The notes: generated by a model from the sequence alone, not told the origin. A stretch of 64,000 nucleotides of DNA from Algibacillus agarilyticus (GCF_003286125.1 NZ_QMED01000004.1:62001-126000), one strand, 5' to 3'. Positions 43,806 to 53,682 are shown, numbered from the stretch's first letter. Numbers and translations: made by a program.

Positions 43806-43836
43806 TTTTGTTCATTACTCGTTTAATAGAACAAAA
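43806..43836. promoter_or_regulatory. Dyad between mutarotase and uxaA-like genes
   Basis: TTTTGTTC (43806-43813) and GAACAAAA (43829-43836) are perfect complements 15 bp apart in the middle of a 130-bp divergent promoter region, so a shared operator is likely. Confidence 0.5.
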
Positions 43837-43910
43837 GGAAAGTGAAACAAATATAAAATTAGGTTATCATATTTAAACAAAACTTCATTATATTAATTCA
43901 TAGGTCCGTA

Positions 43911-45416
43911 ATGAGTCATTCAGAAATTAGAACCGTTATTCAAGTTCATCCAGATGATAATGTATTAGTTGCTATCCAGACTATTCCGTCAAATACACAA
44001 CTGCCTAGTCCTTGGCAACATATAACCACACAAGAAGAAATCCCTGCGGGCCACAAAATGGCAATAACTGCGATTGAGGCTGAACAGTCAATCTATAAAT
44101 ACGGCTATAGCATAGGACATGCAACCCAAGCCATCAATGCTGGCTGTCATATACACAGCCATAATTTAAAAACTAATTTATCAGGTGATGAATCGTATCA
44201 ATATAATGCGTATATTCCGCCTGAATTAAAACCACAAGCAGCGCCAACATTTGAAGGCTATTTGCGTAAAAATGGTAAAGTTGGGATCAGGAATGAAATT
44301 TGGATCATCAATACCGTTGGTTGTGTAAACCAAGCTGCCAAGAGAATATCTGATCTTTGTATGCGTCGTTATAGTGATAAAGCCGATGCTTTTGTTGCAT
44401 TAACACATCCTTTTGGTTGCTCACAGCTGGGGGATGATTTGTCTAACACGCGTAAGCTTTTAGCTAGCTTAATGCAACACCCTAACGCAGGCGGTGTGGT
44501 CGTTATTGGTTTAGGATGCGAGAACAATCAACTCGCAACGTTATTAGCCGAAGCGACAGGTTTAGATGAAGACAGAATTCGTTATTTTAATTCACAACAA
44601 GTTGATGATGAAATTGAGCATGGTATTACGCAAGTAGAAGCGTTACTTAACATCATGCAAACTGATAAACGCACAACCCAACCGGTGACTAAACTGGCAT
44701 TAGGTATGAAATGCGGAGGGTCAGATGGTTTTAGCGGTTTAACCGCTAATGCGGTTGTAGGCCGTATATCAGACAAGTTAACCCAATTTGGTGGTCGAGT
44801 AATTTTAACCGAAACACCTGAAATGTTTGGCGCTGAACAAGTCCTTATGGATCGTTCATCAAACCAATCTATTTTTGAGCAAACGGTCGATTTAGTACAG
44901 AATTTTAAGCAATATTTTATTGATAATAATCAACCTATTTATGAAAACCCATCACCGGGTAATAAAGCAGGCGGTTTAACAACGTTAGAAGAAAAATCAC
45001 TTGGTGCTATTCAAAAAGGCGGTAAAGCCACCGTCAATGAAGTCATTGCTTATGGTGAAAATGCCTCTCTTAAAGCGGGTTTAACATTACTTGAAGGGCC
45101 TGGCAACGATGCTGTCTCGTCGACTGCTTTAGCCGCTGCTGGCGCTAATATTGTACTTTTCACTACCGGTCGAGGCACGCCACTTGGCTTCCCTGTACCC
45201 ACGGTTAAAATATCATCTAACTCAGGTATATACCAAAAGAAACCTCATTGGATAGACTTCAATGCCGGTAAAATATTAGATTCTGATATTGATATCGATC
45301 AATGTGCAGATGAGTTATTTGACTATTTATTACAAGTCGCGTCGGGTAAGTTGACCAACAATGAAATCAATGAAAGCCGCGAGATTTCAATTTGGAAAAA
45401 TGGCGTGACCTTGTAA
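43911..45416 (+). CDS. UxaA-family altronate/sugar-acid dehydratase
   Basis: 501 residues, close to the 495 of E. coli UxaA. The N-terminal SAF-like domain (residues ~1-100: VIQVHPDDNVLVAIQTI, EIPAGHKMAITAI) is followed by the catalytic domain with TVGCVNQAAKRI, THPFGCSQLGDD, VVIGLGCENNQ, LALGMKCGGSDGFSG and TGRGTPLGFPVPTVKISSN; the cysteines fit the iron-dependent active site of the family. It removes water from a sugar acid (D-altronate in the type enzyme). Here the substrate could be an L-galactonate or L-fuconate-like acid from the algal galactan; that is inference. Confidence 0.9.
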   Translation: MSHSEIRTVIQVHPDDNVLVAIQTIPSNTQLPSPWQHITTQEEIPAGHKMAITAIEAEQSIYKYGYSIGHATQAINAGCHIHSHNLKTNLSGDESYQYNAYIPPELKPQAAPTFEGYLRKNGKVGIRNEIWIINTVGCVNQAAKRISDLCMRRYSDKADAFVALTHPFGCSQLGDDLSNTRKLLASLMQHPNAGGVVVIGLGCENNQLATLLAEATGLDEDRIRYFNSQQVDDEIEHGITQVEALLNIMQTDKRTTQPVTKLALGMKCGGSDGFSGLTANAVVGRISDKLTQFGGRVILTETPEMFGAEQVLMDRSSNQSIFEQTVDLVQNFKQYFIDNNQPIYENPSPGNKAGGLTTLEEKSLGAIQKGGKATVNEVIAYGENASLKAGLTLLEGPGNDAVSSTALAAAGANIVLFTTGRGTPLGFPVPTVKISSNSGIYQKKPHWIDFNAGKILDSDIDIDQCADELFDYLLQVASGKLTNNEINESREISIWKNGVTL

Positions 45417-45429
45417 CTTTTTTATTCTA

Positions 45430-45740
45430 GCTAAAACCATTTTTTTGGTGTTCTTTTTGCATTTATTTATAGTCAAAGCGATCGGGTTTTAGGGGCAGGT
45501 TTCTAGTTCCAGACGAAACCTAAGTACTGACATCCATGTAAGCAAAGCCGTCAAAGCTACCGCGTCCTGCTCTCGCCCCTTACCTGCATCCATGCAGGCA
45601 AGCTTCGAGACCCCATGAGCATATGCTCTACTATGTGATTGGGGCCGCCTAAATGGATTTAGGTGTTAGAACGACGCAGGAGCCAAAGTCGAGAGCAAGC
45701 GCTGACAATGAACCATAAAACCTGAGCGAGAAGACTATAT
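45430..45740. repeat. Palindrome-rich intergenic element
   Basis: This part of the 437-bp gap (45417-45853) is denser in GC and dyads than its surroundings. Seen are CCTGCAT-CC-ATGCAGG (45583-45598), GAGCATATGCTC (45617-45628), CCTAAAT-GG-ATTTAGG (45648-45663), GGTTTC...GAAACC near 45499-45526, and GCTCTCG (45570-45576) with its complement CGAGAGC near 45690. No open frame crosses it. It looks like a non-coding repetitive element; only one copy is in the window, although the core GCATCCATGCA recurs at 60788-60798. Confidence 0.55.
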
Positions 45741-45853
45741 ATTAAATGAGCACCCTTTTAATACTTGAACTTAAAGTTCAAATAGATTAATTCGTACCCG
45801 TTTAACCGAATTACCCCTTCCTAATAAAGAGTATGTCTAGGACGTGTTTATCT

Positions 45854-47383
45854 TCAGTAGCCACTTTTTATAAAATCAGTATGGCTAGGTAATTTAATAA
45901 TTTCTTGTTGTATCGCATGATGAACCCGACTTAAAAAGGCATGTGCTTGTTCTGTTGTCACCACTTGCCCATTCACCTTGATCGGATTATTAAATTGTTT
46001 GTAGGATTTCAAATATTTTTGACCAACAAGCAATTGCGCCCAACTTTCAAAAGCAAATAGCGAACCTTGTTTTAATTGGATATGCCCTGTCTGTTTAAAT
46101 TGCCTAAGCTTTTCATTTAAACTATCTGGAATGCTCATGTTTTTACAGTATCGCCAGAATGCAGAGTCTTCTCTGTCAGTTAGGTGATAATGTGCTATTA
46201 AAAAGTCTCTGATTTCTAAACAATCTTGTTTGTATTCTGTATTAAAAAGGTCAGCTTCTTCTTCAACTTTTTTACCATAAACAAAGGCGTTCTTTAGATT
46301 AATCGCGTATTTGTATATCAAGTGTATACTGGTTGATTCTAGCGGTTCTAAAAAACCGGCAGACAGGCCTATCGCGACACTATTGCGATCCCAAGGCTTG
46401 TCTAAACAACCTGTTTGGAATTTAATTGTTCTTGGGGTATTGATTGTTGGTAACTCAAGTGACTGCATAAACTCAAGTTCTGCTTTATCAGCGCCAATAA
46501 ATTCAGATGAAAAAACGTATCCATTACCCATTCGTTTACGTAACGGTATCTGCCAACGCCACCCTGAGTTCATCGCAATCGATTTTGTATAAGGTAACAC
46601 GGGCTCGTCAATTGAAGTTTGTACCGCTATTGCGGTATCACAAGGTAAAAATGATTTCCATTCTTCAAAGTGACCTTTAAGCGCTTGCTTATTTAATAGG
46701 CCTCTTGTTCCAGAGCAGTCCACAAAGATATCCGCATGGTTATTTTTACCTGATGCTAATTTTACGGATTCGATATCTCCTTTCACGGCTAAATTGACCT
46801 GTTCAACAGTATCTTGTACCCATATAGCACCTTGTTCAACCGCGAACTCTTGTAAAATTTTAGCTAATAGCCCTGCATCAAACTGAAACGCGTAATGCAA
46901 AACTGACAATGGATAATAACAATTGGGTTGAAGTTGTTTGGGTTGCGCCGATCGGCTAAACCTATTGTTGTATGCTGCAACCGCGGTGGGTGAAAAAGAA
47001 TTTAGATTGTTTAATTGTAATTCTTCGGCAAAATTAAGCCATATATCCATAAACGATATATTTTCTAATGGCGTACCCACTTGGCCAAAAGCATGCATAT
47101 ATTGATCGCCTATTTGAGACCAATTTTCAAAATGGATACCATATTTATATGTTCCCTCAATTTTGCTTAATACATCGGCTTCAGGTAAACCTAAGTAATC
47201 AAATAATTGAATAATTGTCGGGATAGTAGCCTCTCCTACACCAATTGTTGGAATGTCAGGTGACTCGATAACGGTGATCGTATACTTTTGCTTATCAAGT
47301 CCTTTTGCCAAAATGGCGGCGGTTAACCACCCTGCCGTTCCACCGCCCACAATCGTGATTGCAATTTTATTTTTGTTAATCAT
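45854..47383 (-). CDS. Tryptophan-halogenase-family flavoprotein
   Basis: 509 residues from the ATG at 47383 (GGAAACGG just upstream; the longer frame adds MCECLKMETV without a better site). FAD-binding VGGGTAGWLTAAILAKG opens the protein. WRWQIPLRKRMGNGYVFSSEF carries the WxWxIP-type motif of flavin-dependent halogenases, a conserved lysine is in GTYKYGIHFENW, and GLSAGFLEPLESTSIHLI is the second flavin contact. Such genes are frequent beside TonB-dependent receptors in Alteromonadales, Caulobacter and Xanthomonas, where their substrate is unknown. It lies downstream of the lipoprotein and receptor genes on the same strand, with a terminator in between. Confidence 0.9.
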   Translation of the reverse strand: MINKNKIAITIVGGGTAGWLTAAILAKGLDKQKYTITVIESPDIPTIGVGEATIPTIIQLFDYLGLPEADVLSKIEGTYKYGIHFENWSQIGDQYMHAFGQVGTPLENISFMDIWLNFAEELQLNNLNSFSPTAVAAYNNRFSRSAQPKQLQPNCYYPLSVLHYAFQFDAGLLAKILQEFAVEQGAIWVQDTVEQVNLAVKGDIESVKLASGKNNHADIFVDCSGTRGLLNKQALKGHFEEWKSFLPCDTAIAVQTSIDEPVLPYTKSIAMNSGWRWQIPLRKRMGNGYVFSSEFIGADKAELEFMQSLELPTINTPRTIKFQTGCLDKPWDRNSVAIGLSAGFLEPLESTSIHLIYKYAINLKNAFVYGKKVEEEADLFNTEYKQDCLEIRDFLIAHYHLTDREDSAFWRYCKNMSIPDSLNEKLRQFKQTGHIQLKQGSLFAFESWAQLLVGQKYLKSYKQFNNPIKVNGQVVTTEQAHAFLSRVHHAIQQEIIKLPSHTDFIKSGY

Positions 47384-47516
47384 AACCGTTTCCATTTTTA
47401 AACATTCACACAAATAATGACAATAAATCCGCAGTTATTAACCAAACGCCAGATACCGATTTTATCGTCTATTTACGAGTATCTGAAACTTGCTAAATAA
47501 TATTAGAATTAGAAAC

Positions 47517-47542
47517 AAAAAACCCTTCATGAGAAGGGTTTT
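47517..47542. terminator. Terminator after the Big2 lipoprotein gene
   Basis: AAAACCCTTC, loop ATGA and GAAGGGTTTT with flanking A and T residues; functional on the minus strand. It separates the receptor/lipoprotein unit from the halogenase-like gene. Confidence 0.8.
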
Positions 47543-47567
47543 ATATCAATAAATAACCTGATAGATA

Positions 47568-49139
47568 TTATTCAACAAGTTCTAACTTGAAGTTGTCGAC
47601 ATAAACATCAATAGGCTTGCCTAATATTGAATAAAAATCAAAACGGCCTAAATTTGATGTGGTTGACCAGTCAGTTTCATCCAGCTCAATTTCAACATGT
47701 TGCCAATCATTACTATTAATGGGTGCGTGCCATTTTTCAATACGCGTACCCCAAGAACCTTGAGCAATAAAGTAGAAACGGAATGGTTGGTTCGCACCCG
47801 AGTAATTATTCGATTTTATATCATAACTCACTTTAAATTTACGGCCTTGACCTTCACCCACAATTTGTGGAGAAATATCGGCAGCAAAAGTAATACCAGT
47901 ATGTTTAGTGCCGTCAGATACAATATGTGCGCCATACATGCCATCTTTAGCTGCTGCCGTTGTTACACTAACGGAGTTAGGTAAGTTCTCCCAATAATTA
48001 CTCCATAAACCCAACTCACCTTTTTCAAAATCTGCATTACGAGAATGGAAAAAATTGGTTTTATGGGGTGTAACGGTTACTGGTAAAGTTTTAGTTAATG
48101 TGCCCGCGCCAGTCGTAATTGATGCCACAATATCAACAACATTCACATTATTGCTATCATTAATATCATACTCTAGTGCTGTGACTACGCCATTAGCATC
48201 AACCGTTACTTTAGATGTATCAGTTGATGTCCAGGTTACGGTAGGCACATTTTGGAAATCAGCACCTTCAGGTAAAAAAACAGGTTGTAAAGTTTGCGTT
48301 CCGGTCACATCAAGTGCAAAAGCAGATAAATTACCACCACCCGCTCTTAACTCAACACCAATAGGGTCGACTAACTGCTCTACTTTACCGTTAATCATTT
48401 TAACTATTTGCCCTGCATCACCATTGTGTGATTTAACGGTAATAGTAAAATCACCTAGTGTCACACCCGTAATAACACCCGAATCAGAAATCGTAGCCAC
48501 CGCTGGGTTAGAGCTTTCATAAGTTAACGCTTGATAAGTTGAATTCGCTGGATAAATAGACGTACTTAAATCAGTGGTAAACCCTGGGTTAGCAACTAAA
48601 CCAGAAGGATGATTAAATATAATGTCTTCAACTTCATCAACAACACCATTAATAGTTATTACGACCTTACGCGTAAACTGATCATTATCAAAATCAGCAT
48701 CGCCATTATCGTAACCATTATCAATTTTATAAGTTAATTCGATAACTTCTTTATCACCAAATGCTAATTTATCGGTCCAAACAAAAGGTTGAACTTTAAG
48801 CATATTGCCACTGAGTTCAATACCCGCTTGCGGACGGTCAAATATCTTATATTTATCAGTGCCTTTACCTATTTGCTGTATATAGGGAATAACCTCAGTT
48901 GATAACGCTTGGATAGTCCCATTGATAAATAATGTCGTGCCATCGGGGTTACTCATTCCGGCGAGTAAATCAACTTCACTTATCGGATCATTTTCATTGT
49001 ATTCTTTAACAATAACCGGTTCATCTGTCGTGGGTAATGCACTTGCTGTGGTGGCCTGAGTTTGAGTATCACTGCCACATGCACTTAATAAGCTAATCAA
49101 TACACTCGGTAAAATCGCATCTTTTAATTTAAAATTCAT
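47568..49139 (-). CDS. Surface lipoprotein with Big2 domains and C-terminal carbohydrate-binding-like module
   Basis: 523 residues from the ATG at 49139 (GGAG about 9 nt upstream; the longer frame hides the signal). Lipobox LLSAC near residues 17-21. Two Big2 (bacterial Ig) domains are visible: YESSNPAVATISDSGVITGVTLGDFTITVKSHNG (residues ~205-240) and VTWTSTDTSKVTVDANGVVTALEYD (~305-330). The last 150 residues (NADFEKGELGLWSNYWENLPNSV to DNFKLELVE) look like a beta-sandwich carbohydrate-binding module. It starts 67 bp after the receptor stop (21 bp from the longer frame), so the two form one unit. It may present glycans to the receptor, as SusD-type proteins do in Bacteroidota; no homology to SusD is claimed. 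Confidence 0.8.
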   Translation of the reverse strand: MNFKLKDAILPSVLISLLSACGSDTQTQATTASALPTTDEPVIVKEYNENDPISEVDLLAGMSNPDGTTLFINGTIQALSTEVIPYIQQIGKGTDKYKIFDRPQAGIELSGNMLKVQPFVWTDKLAFGDKEVIELTYKIDNGYDNGDADFDNDQFTRKVVITINGVVDEVEDIIFNHPSGLVANPGFTTDLSTSIYPANSTYQALTYESSNPAVATISDSGVITGVTLGDFTITVKSHNGDAGQIVKMINGKVEQLVDPIGVELRAGGGNLSAFALDVTGTQTLQPVFLPEGADFQNVPTVTWTSTDTSKVTVDANGVVTALEYDINDSNNVNVVDIVASITTGAGTLTKTLPVTVTPHKTNFFHSRNADFEKGELGLWSNYWENLPNSVSVTTAAAKDGMYGAHIVSDGTKHTGITFAADISPQIVGEGQGRKFKVSYDIKSNNYSGANQPFRFYFIAQGSWGTRIEKWHAPINSNDWQHVEIELDETDWSTTSNLGRFDFYSILGKPIDVYVDNFKLELVE

Positions 49140-49205
49140 TCTTTTTCTCCAAAACTTGAACGTGAGCCGCTCATCGCGACTCATGAAAACCTTGATACGT
49201 ATTAA

Positions 49206-52200
49206 TTAAAATTTAACACGAACACCTAAACGGAATTGACGACCCGTTTTATAGGCATTAATCGTACGATGCGTTGGAACACTGCTGTCTTCCATTGGAT
49301 TTCCTTCATCAAATACCACTGATACACGCTCACTTTCTGCATGACCTTCAGGTAAAATAGCGCCGTCAGAATTTAAATAGTTACCCTCGGCATCCATTAA
49401 TTGATCACCTAAATTCATAGTGGTACTTGTAAAGAATGTACGAACATCTGAGTTTGTTAAGTTAAGTGCATTAAAGCTAATTGAAACCATGTCATTAACT
49501 TTATAGTTGGCAGATAAATCAATTACGCTACGAGCGTCAACCCACGCTCTACCATCTAGCATACCTTGAGCATCCATTTGGATAGAATTATAACGATGCG
49601 TTAATTTAATTTGGTGACCAAATTTTTCCCAATATAACGCCGTATTCAAGGTATGTTTTGGTGTATAAGCTTGCGGTGCCGCTTTTAATTTATTACCGGA
49701 TGCTTCTAATATTTCGGCATCTGATTCTGATTTAGCATACGTGTAGTTAATGTTAGTCCCAATTCCAGACCAAATACCCGGTAGAAAATCAAAACTTTGA
49801 CGATAAGCAAACTCAATACCTCTTGTATATGCTGACTTACCATTACGTTCAATCGTCGTTTGCGCTAACTCACAGCCTAGACTTAATGTTCCTTTCAACT
49901 TATCTTGTACCGCACGGTCAGGCATACATTGCGCAGCCGTACCATTAACCGTGGTCGTGTCTTGACCAGCCATTAAATTGCTATCAATAGGAATTAAAAT
50001 ATCTTCGATACTGATTTCACTATCTGTTGAATGACGCATATCTCGGTAATAAAAATTATCTTTAACCGTTTCAGCAAAGTTAACCATATCTTTATTAAAG
50101 GCGGCTATCGAGAGTTGACCACTGTCGTTAAAGTACCATTCGATAGATAAATCTAAATTAGTAGATTCTAACGGCTGCAGATTTGGGTTAGGTACATTAA
50201 TACGAGAGAATTGGCCCCAAACATCTTCATTCACGCTAAAAGCAGGGCGTAATTTATCAAACCCAGGACGAGCCATCGTTTTGGACGTGGCAAAACGACC
50301 AATCAATTCTTGTGAAAATTGATAATTCAGATTTAAACTAGGTAACCAAACATCACTTTCACCAAAGCCGTTGCTTTCATATAAACGCTGGTAATTTGCG
50401 TCGCCTAATGTTGATTGATCAGCATGGCGAATATTACCCCACCAGCTACGACCATTAGTAACCGGTATTTCAGGTCCAGCAAAACCTTCAACTGACTCGC
50501 CACTAACAGGGTCTACATAAGTCGATTCCGCAATATTAGGGTCATAACATGGGTATTCATTAGGGATGGTTTCACCGGCACCGTAGGTAGTTCCATTACT
50601 GTCAGTAAAGCTTTGATCATCGCCTAGTTGATATGTACCATCAATACGGATCGTTTGGTTTGTATTGGCAAATTTGGTACAAGGGTCGAGCTCTTGATTG
50701 AATAAACCATTAGCGACTAATTCATGTGGTGTAAAGATTCTATCTGTTCTGAAATATTCAATTTTTGAACTACCGATAGGTGAAGTCACTTCGGTATGCA
50801 CAAATCGAAGACCTGCATCCCCCGTCAAACGGCCATCAAATAGCTCAAAGTTTAACTTACCGTAGACTGAATAATTATCTTGGATCATCTTACGACGGCC
50901 ACTTTCGTCATAATTAATTTCAACATCATCGAGGGCAAACATTTGATAAAATGCTTTTTCAGCATTGATTAAGCCCCAACCATTTTTAACAAAACTGGTG
51001 TCGTAATCACTGCTCATGCCCGCTAAGCCATTCATCCAATCAGTGACAGGAAATGAAGCATCATCTACAATTTCAGAAGCACGGATACTCGATGGGCTTA
51101 AACCCGGTATAGGTTTACCCGTGATAGGGTCAAATGCGCTAATTGCATTTCCCTGAAATAAACCATTTTTTGTATAAACATCTTTTGTGCGTTGCGAGAC
51201 TTTACCACCAAATTCAATGGTCGTGATGCCAAACTCATCTAAGTCCCAATCAAAATCAACAAATAAACTCTTGTTTACATCTTTTGTAAAATTATCATCA
51301 GCAGAAACATAGCCGACATGATGTGCGCCTGGATCTAAAGGATTAAAACCCGTAGTTGGTTTATTTCGCATGTTGTCATTTATTCCACCGGGTACATAAG
51401 TGTATGGGCTTGTACCCACCACCATTTGGCATGTACCAGATGTGCAGTCGTAGCCAACCGGTTCTAACTCTGATAATGGAATTTCACGTAATACTGAGTT
51501 AGGGGTTGTATCCCAGTTAGCCGTATTTACATTAGATGCATTTAAAATATCGTAATCTGTTGCAGAGTAACCTGCTTTAAACTCAACTCTTAAAGAGTCG
51601 GTTATATCTTGCGTCACATTTAAAGTTACAATTTTATTTATTGTTTCGTCTTCACGTTGTAAACGACCAAAACTCCCATTGCCAAACCGGTTTAACGATT
51701 TTACCACCGTATGTGAATCCGTGTTAACCGTCCACCAATCTTCTTGTGGATCGGCAACCGCCGGTAATGGAATTGGCGTGCCAGTCTCGGGGTCTAATAA
51801 ATCTCCACCTTCAGGATCTTGTACATTACCCCATTTACCCACGGTTAAGTTATCACTATCACTGTTGCCCCAAAAATTAGGCACATTGACATTAATTTTA
51901 TGATCATCGGTAACAACATTTTGCTTTGAATAACTTAAATCAAGTTGAATATCGGTTGAATCGGTAGGGATAAATTGGAAACCAGCTGTAACAGTGCTTC
52001 GGTCACGTTGGTTTTGATTTAAACTAAAACCTAACGATTTTTGCATAATGACATTCATATCTTCTTGAATGATGTTGCCATCTAAATCACGTGCACCGCC
52101 CGCTTTTAACGTTGTAACTTGATACGGGTCTAACCAATTACCCGTTACTGAGTCTTTTCTTACTGATTGTGTTTCATCCGCAGCTGTTAATATAAAACCA

Positions 52201-52814
52201 AAACGTTCATCAAAAAATTTGCGTGATAAACTCGCACTTAATTTACGATCGGCTTTATCTGCAAATTGATTATATCGACCTTGATATTCAAATGATGTGC
52301 GCTCATCTGTATTTAACGGTTTAGCCGTTCTTAAAATAACATTTGCACCTAATGAACCTTCATCGTGATCGGCACTTGAGGTTTTATAAACACTGATTTG
52401 TGACAATATATCAGCAGAAAACGCACTTAAATCAACTCCTTGATTAGGATCTGAACTGGTTAATTGCACACCATTAAGTGAGATGTTATTTAAGTTTGCG
52501 CCTGCACCCCTTACAGATATTTTAGTTCCTTCACCATCTTCTTGTTGAATAGAGACACCGGTAACACGGCTTAATGCATCAGCTATATTTTGATCGGTTG
52601 TTTTACCTATATCTTCGGCAAAAATAGAATCAACAATCGTTTTAGAATTACGCTTATCATGTATTGACTTTAATATACTGCCTCGATAGCCAGTTACTTC
52701 AATCGTCTCTACTTCGTCTGCTTTATTTTCTTCTTCAACGGCATATACATTACCAGTGACAAGTAATGGCACCATAGCTAAGACGATTGGTTTTAATTTG
52801 AAACTGTTCGACAT
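49206..52814 (-). CDS. TonB-dependent receptor for galactan oligosaccharides
   Basis: 1202 residues from the ATG at 52814 (GGAG about 9 nt upstream). Signal peptide ends at VYA (near residue 26). A TonB box-like VETIEVTGYR leads into the plug domain (residues ~40-170: SIFAEDIGKTTDQNIADALSRVTGVSIQQEDGEGTKISVRGAG). The barrel is unusually long, with large extracellular loops. The C-terminus ends GRQFRLGVRVKF, an aromatic-terminated barrel strand. It belongs to the TonB receptor group typical of Alteromonadales polysaccharide loci and should import oligosaccharides across the outer membrane. The substrate is inferred from neighbouring GH16, GH2 and sulfatase genes. Confidence 0.93.
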   Translation of the reverse strand: MSNSFKLKPIVLAMVPLLVTGNVYAVEEENKADEVETIEVTGYRGSILKSIHDKRNSKTIVDSIFAEDIGKTTDQNIADALSRVTGVSIQQEDGEGTKISVRGAGANLNNISLNGVQLTSSDPNQGVDLSAFSADILSQISVYKTSSADHDEGSLGANVILRTAKPLNTDERTSFEYQGRYNQFADKADRKLSASLSRKFFDERFGFILTAADETQSVRKDSVTGNWLDPYQVTTLKAGGARDLDGNIIQEDMNVIMQKSLGFSLNQNQRDRSTVTAGFQFIPTDSTDIQLDLSYSKQNVVTDDHKINVNVPNFWGNSDSDNLTVGKWGNVQDPEGGDLLDPETGTPIPLPAVADPQEDWWTVNTDSHTVVKSLNRFGNGSFGRLQREDETINKIVTLNVTQDITDSLRVEFKAGYSATDYDILNASNVNTANWDTTPNSVLREIPLSELEPVGYDCTSGTCQMVVGTSPYTYVPGGINDNMRNKPTTGFNPLDPGAHHVGYVSADDNFTKDVNKSLFVDFDWDLDEFGITTIEFGGKVSQRTKDVYTKNGLFQGNAISAFDPITGKPIPGLSPSSIRASEIVDDASFPVTDWMNGLAGMSSDYDTSFVKNGWGLINAEKAFYQMFALDDVEINYDESGRRKMIQDNYSVYGKLNFELFDGRLTGDAGLRFVHTEVTSPIGSSKIEYFRTDRIFTPHELVANGLFNQELDPCTKFANTNQTIRIDGTYQLGDDQSFTDSNGTTYGAGETIPNEYPCYDPNIAESTYVDPVSGESVEGFAGPEIPVTNGRSWWGNIRHADQSTLGDANYQRLYESNGFGESDVWLPSLNLNYQFSQELIGRFATSKTMARPGFDKLRPAFSVNEDVWGQFSRINVPNPNLQPLESTNLDLSIEWYFNDSGQLSIAAFNKDMVNFAETVKDNFYYRDMRHSTDSEISIEDILIPIDSNLMAGQDTTTVNGTAAQCMPDRAVQDKLKGTLSLGCELAQTTIERNGKSAYTRGIEFAYRQSFDFLPGIWSGIGTNINYTYAKSESDAEILEASGNKLKAAPQAYTPKHTLNTALYWEKFGHQIKLTHRYNSIQMDAQGMLDGRAWVDARSVIDLSANYKVNDMVSISFNALNLTNSDVRTFFTSTTMNLGDQLMDAEGNYLNSDGAILPEGHAESERVSVVFDEGNPMEDSSVPTHRTINAYKTGRQFRLGVRVKF

Positions 52815-53440
52815 CTGTTTGTTCTCCAAATGGTAGTTCAATTATCTTTATTATATTTTTATAAATTTATAACAACGCTTAAACGTAAATATTTTTACAA
52901 ATGAATCATTTACATCGCATGTAAACATCTTAACCAAGTGACTAACTATTTGTCAACAAATTCATGGTTTCATATATCAAATATAATAAAACTTTTTTAC
53001 ATTTAATAAACATATGTGTTTTTTAAGTACATAAAGGAATAAATGTATCCATTTTAATAACCTTTTAAATATAAAGTGCTTAATTATTGAGCTTTACATA
53101 CTCATTAATAGCCGGAAAATTTTTGTACTAAAGCTAACTGGTTTATTTATTTTGCTTAAATTGTAATTTAATTTTACAAATAGATAACAATTTAGCACTG
53201 TTTATTAGAAGGCAATTGATTATGACAATTAAAACTAAACAAATAATTATATTGACGCCATTATTTCAATAGAGAAAATGATATTTATATATAAATGAAT
53301 TTATAAGAAAAGATTAAATGAGTTACAAAAAAGCTTAGTACAGAGACGTTTTTAGATATGCCAACCCAAACCACTATAAGAGTAAGCGGTTTTATATTCA
53401 TATGATGGTAAATTAGCCGCCTATAATTTAGATTACCATT
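52815..53440. promoter_or_regulatory. Long AT-rich upstream region of the receptor gene with a dyad
   Basis: TTTACAT (52909-52915), CGC and ATGTAAA (52919-52925) form a perfect dyad 95 bp before the receptor ATG, a good operator candidate. The remaining ~500 bp are AT-rich with no gene, RNA or terminator that I recognise. Confidence 0.4.
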
Positions 53441-53444
53441 TAGA

Positions 53445-53682
53445 CCTTATTCGCATTAATCAATGCCTACTCATCGTCGGTCATGCGGTCAGGGTTTTGG
53501 ATTAAGGCGTTGCTATAAATTAATGCTTATAAACAGCGAAAACGAAGAGCAACCATCGCTGGGAATTCCTTTTAGGCGAGTTTTAAAAAGGGCTTGCATT
53601 GCATAGCTTCGAAAGAGTAGAACTATTCATTCAGCCATACTCCTTGTTTAAGCCCTTTTAAACTATCGTGAAAGATCACTTA
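53445..53682. mobile_element. MITE-like repeat, diverged copy
   Basis: It shares with the element at 57563-57815 the order AACAAGGCG- or TTAAGGCG-like start, GCTGGG-ATTCCTTT-AGGCGAG, AGAG-A--ACTATTC, AAGC--TTTTAAAC--TCG and CACTTATTA. There is no coding capacity. Its right end (CACTTATTA) overlaps the last codons of the flavodoxin gene, and the outer ATTGGTAT end is missing. Confidence 0.6.
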
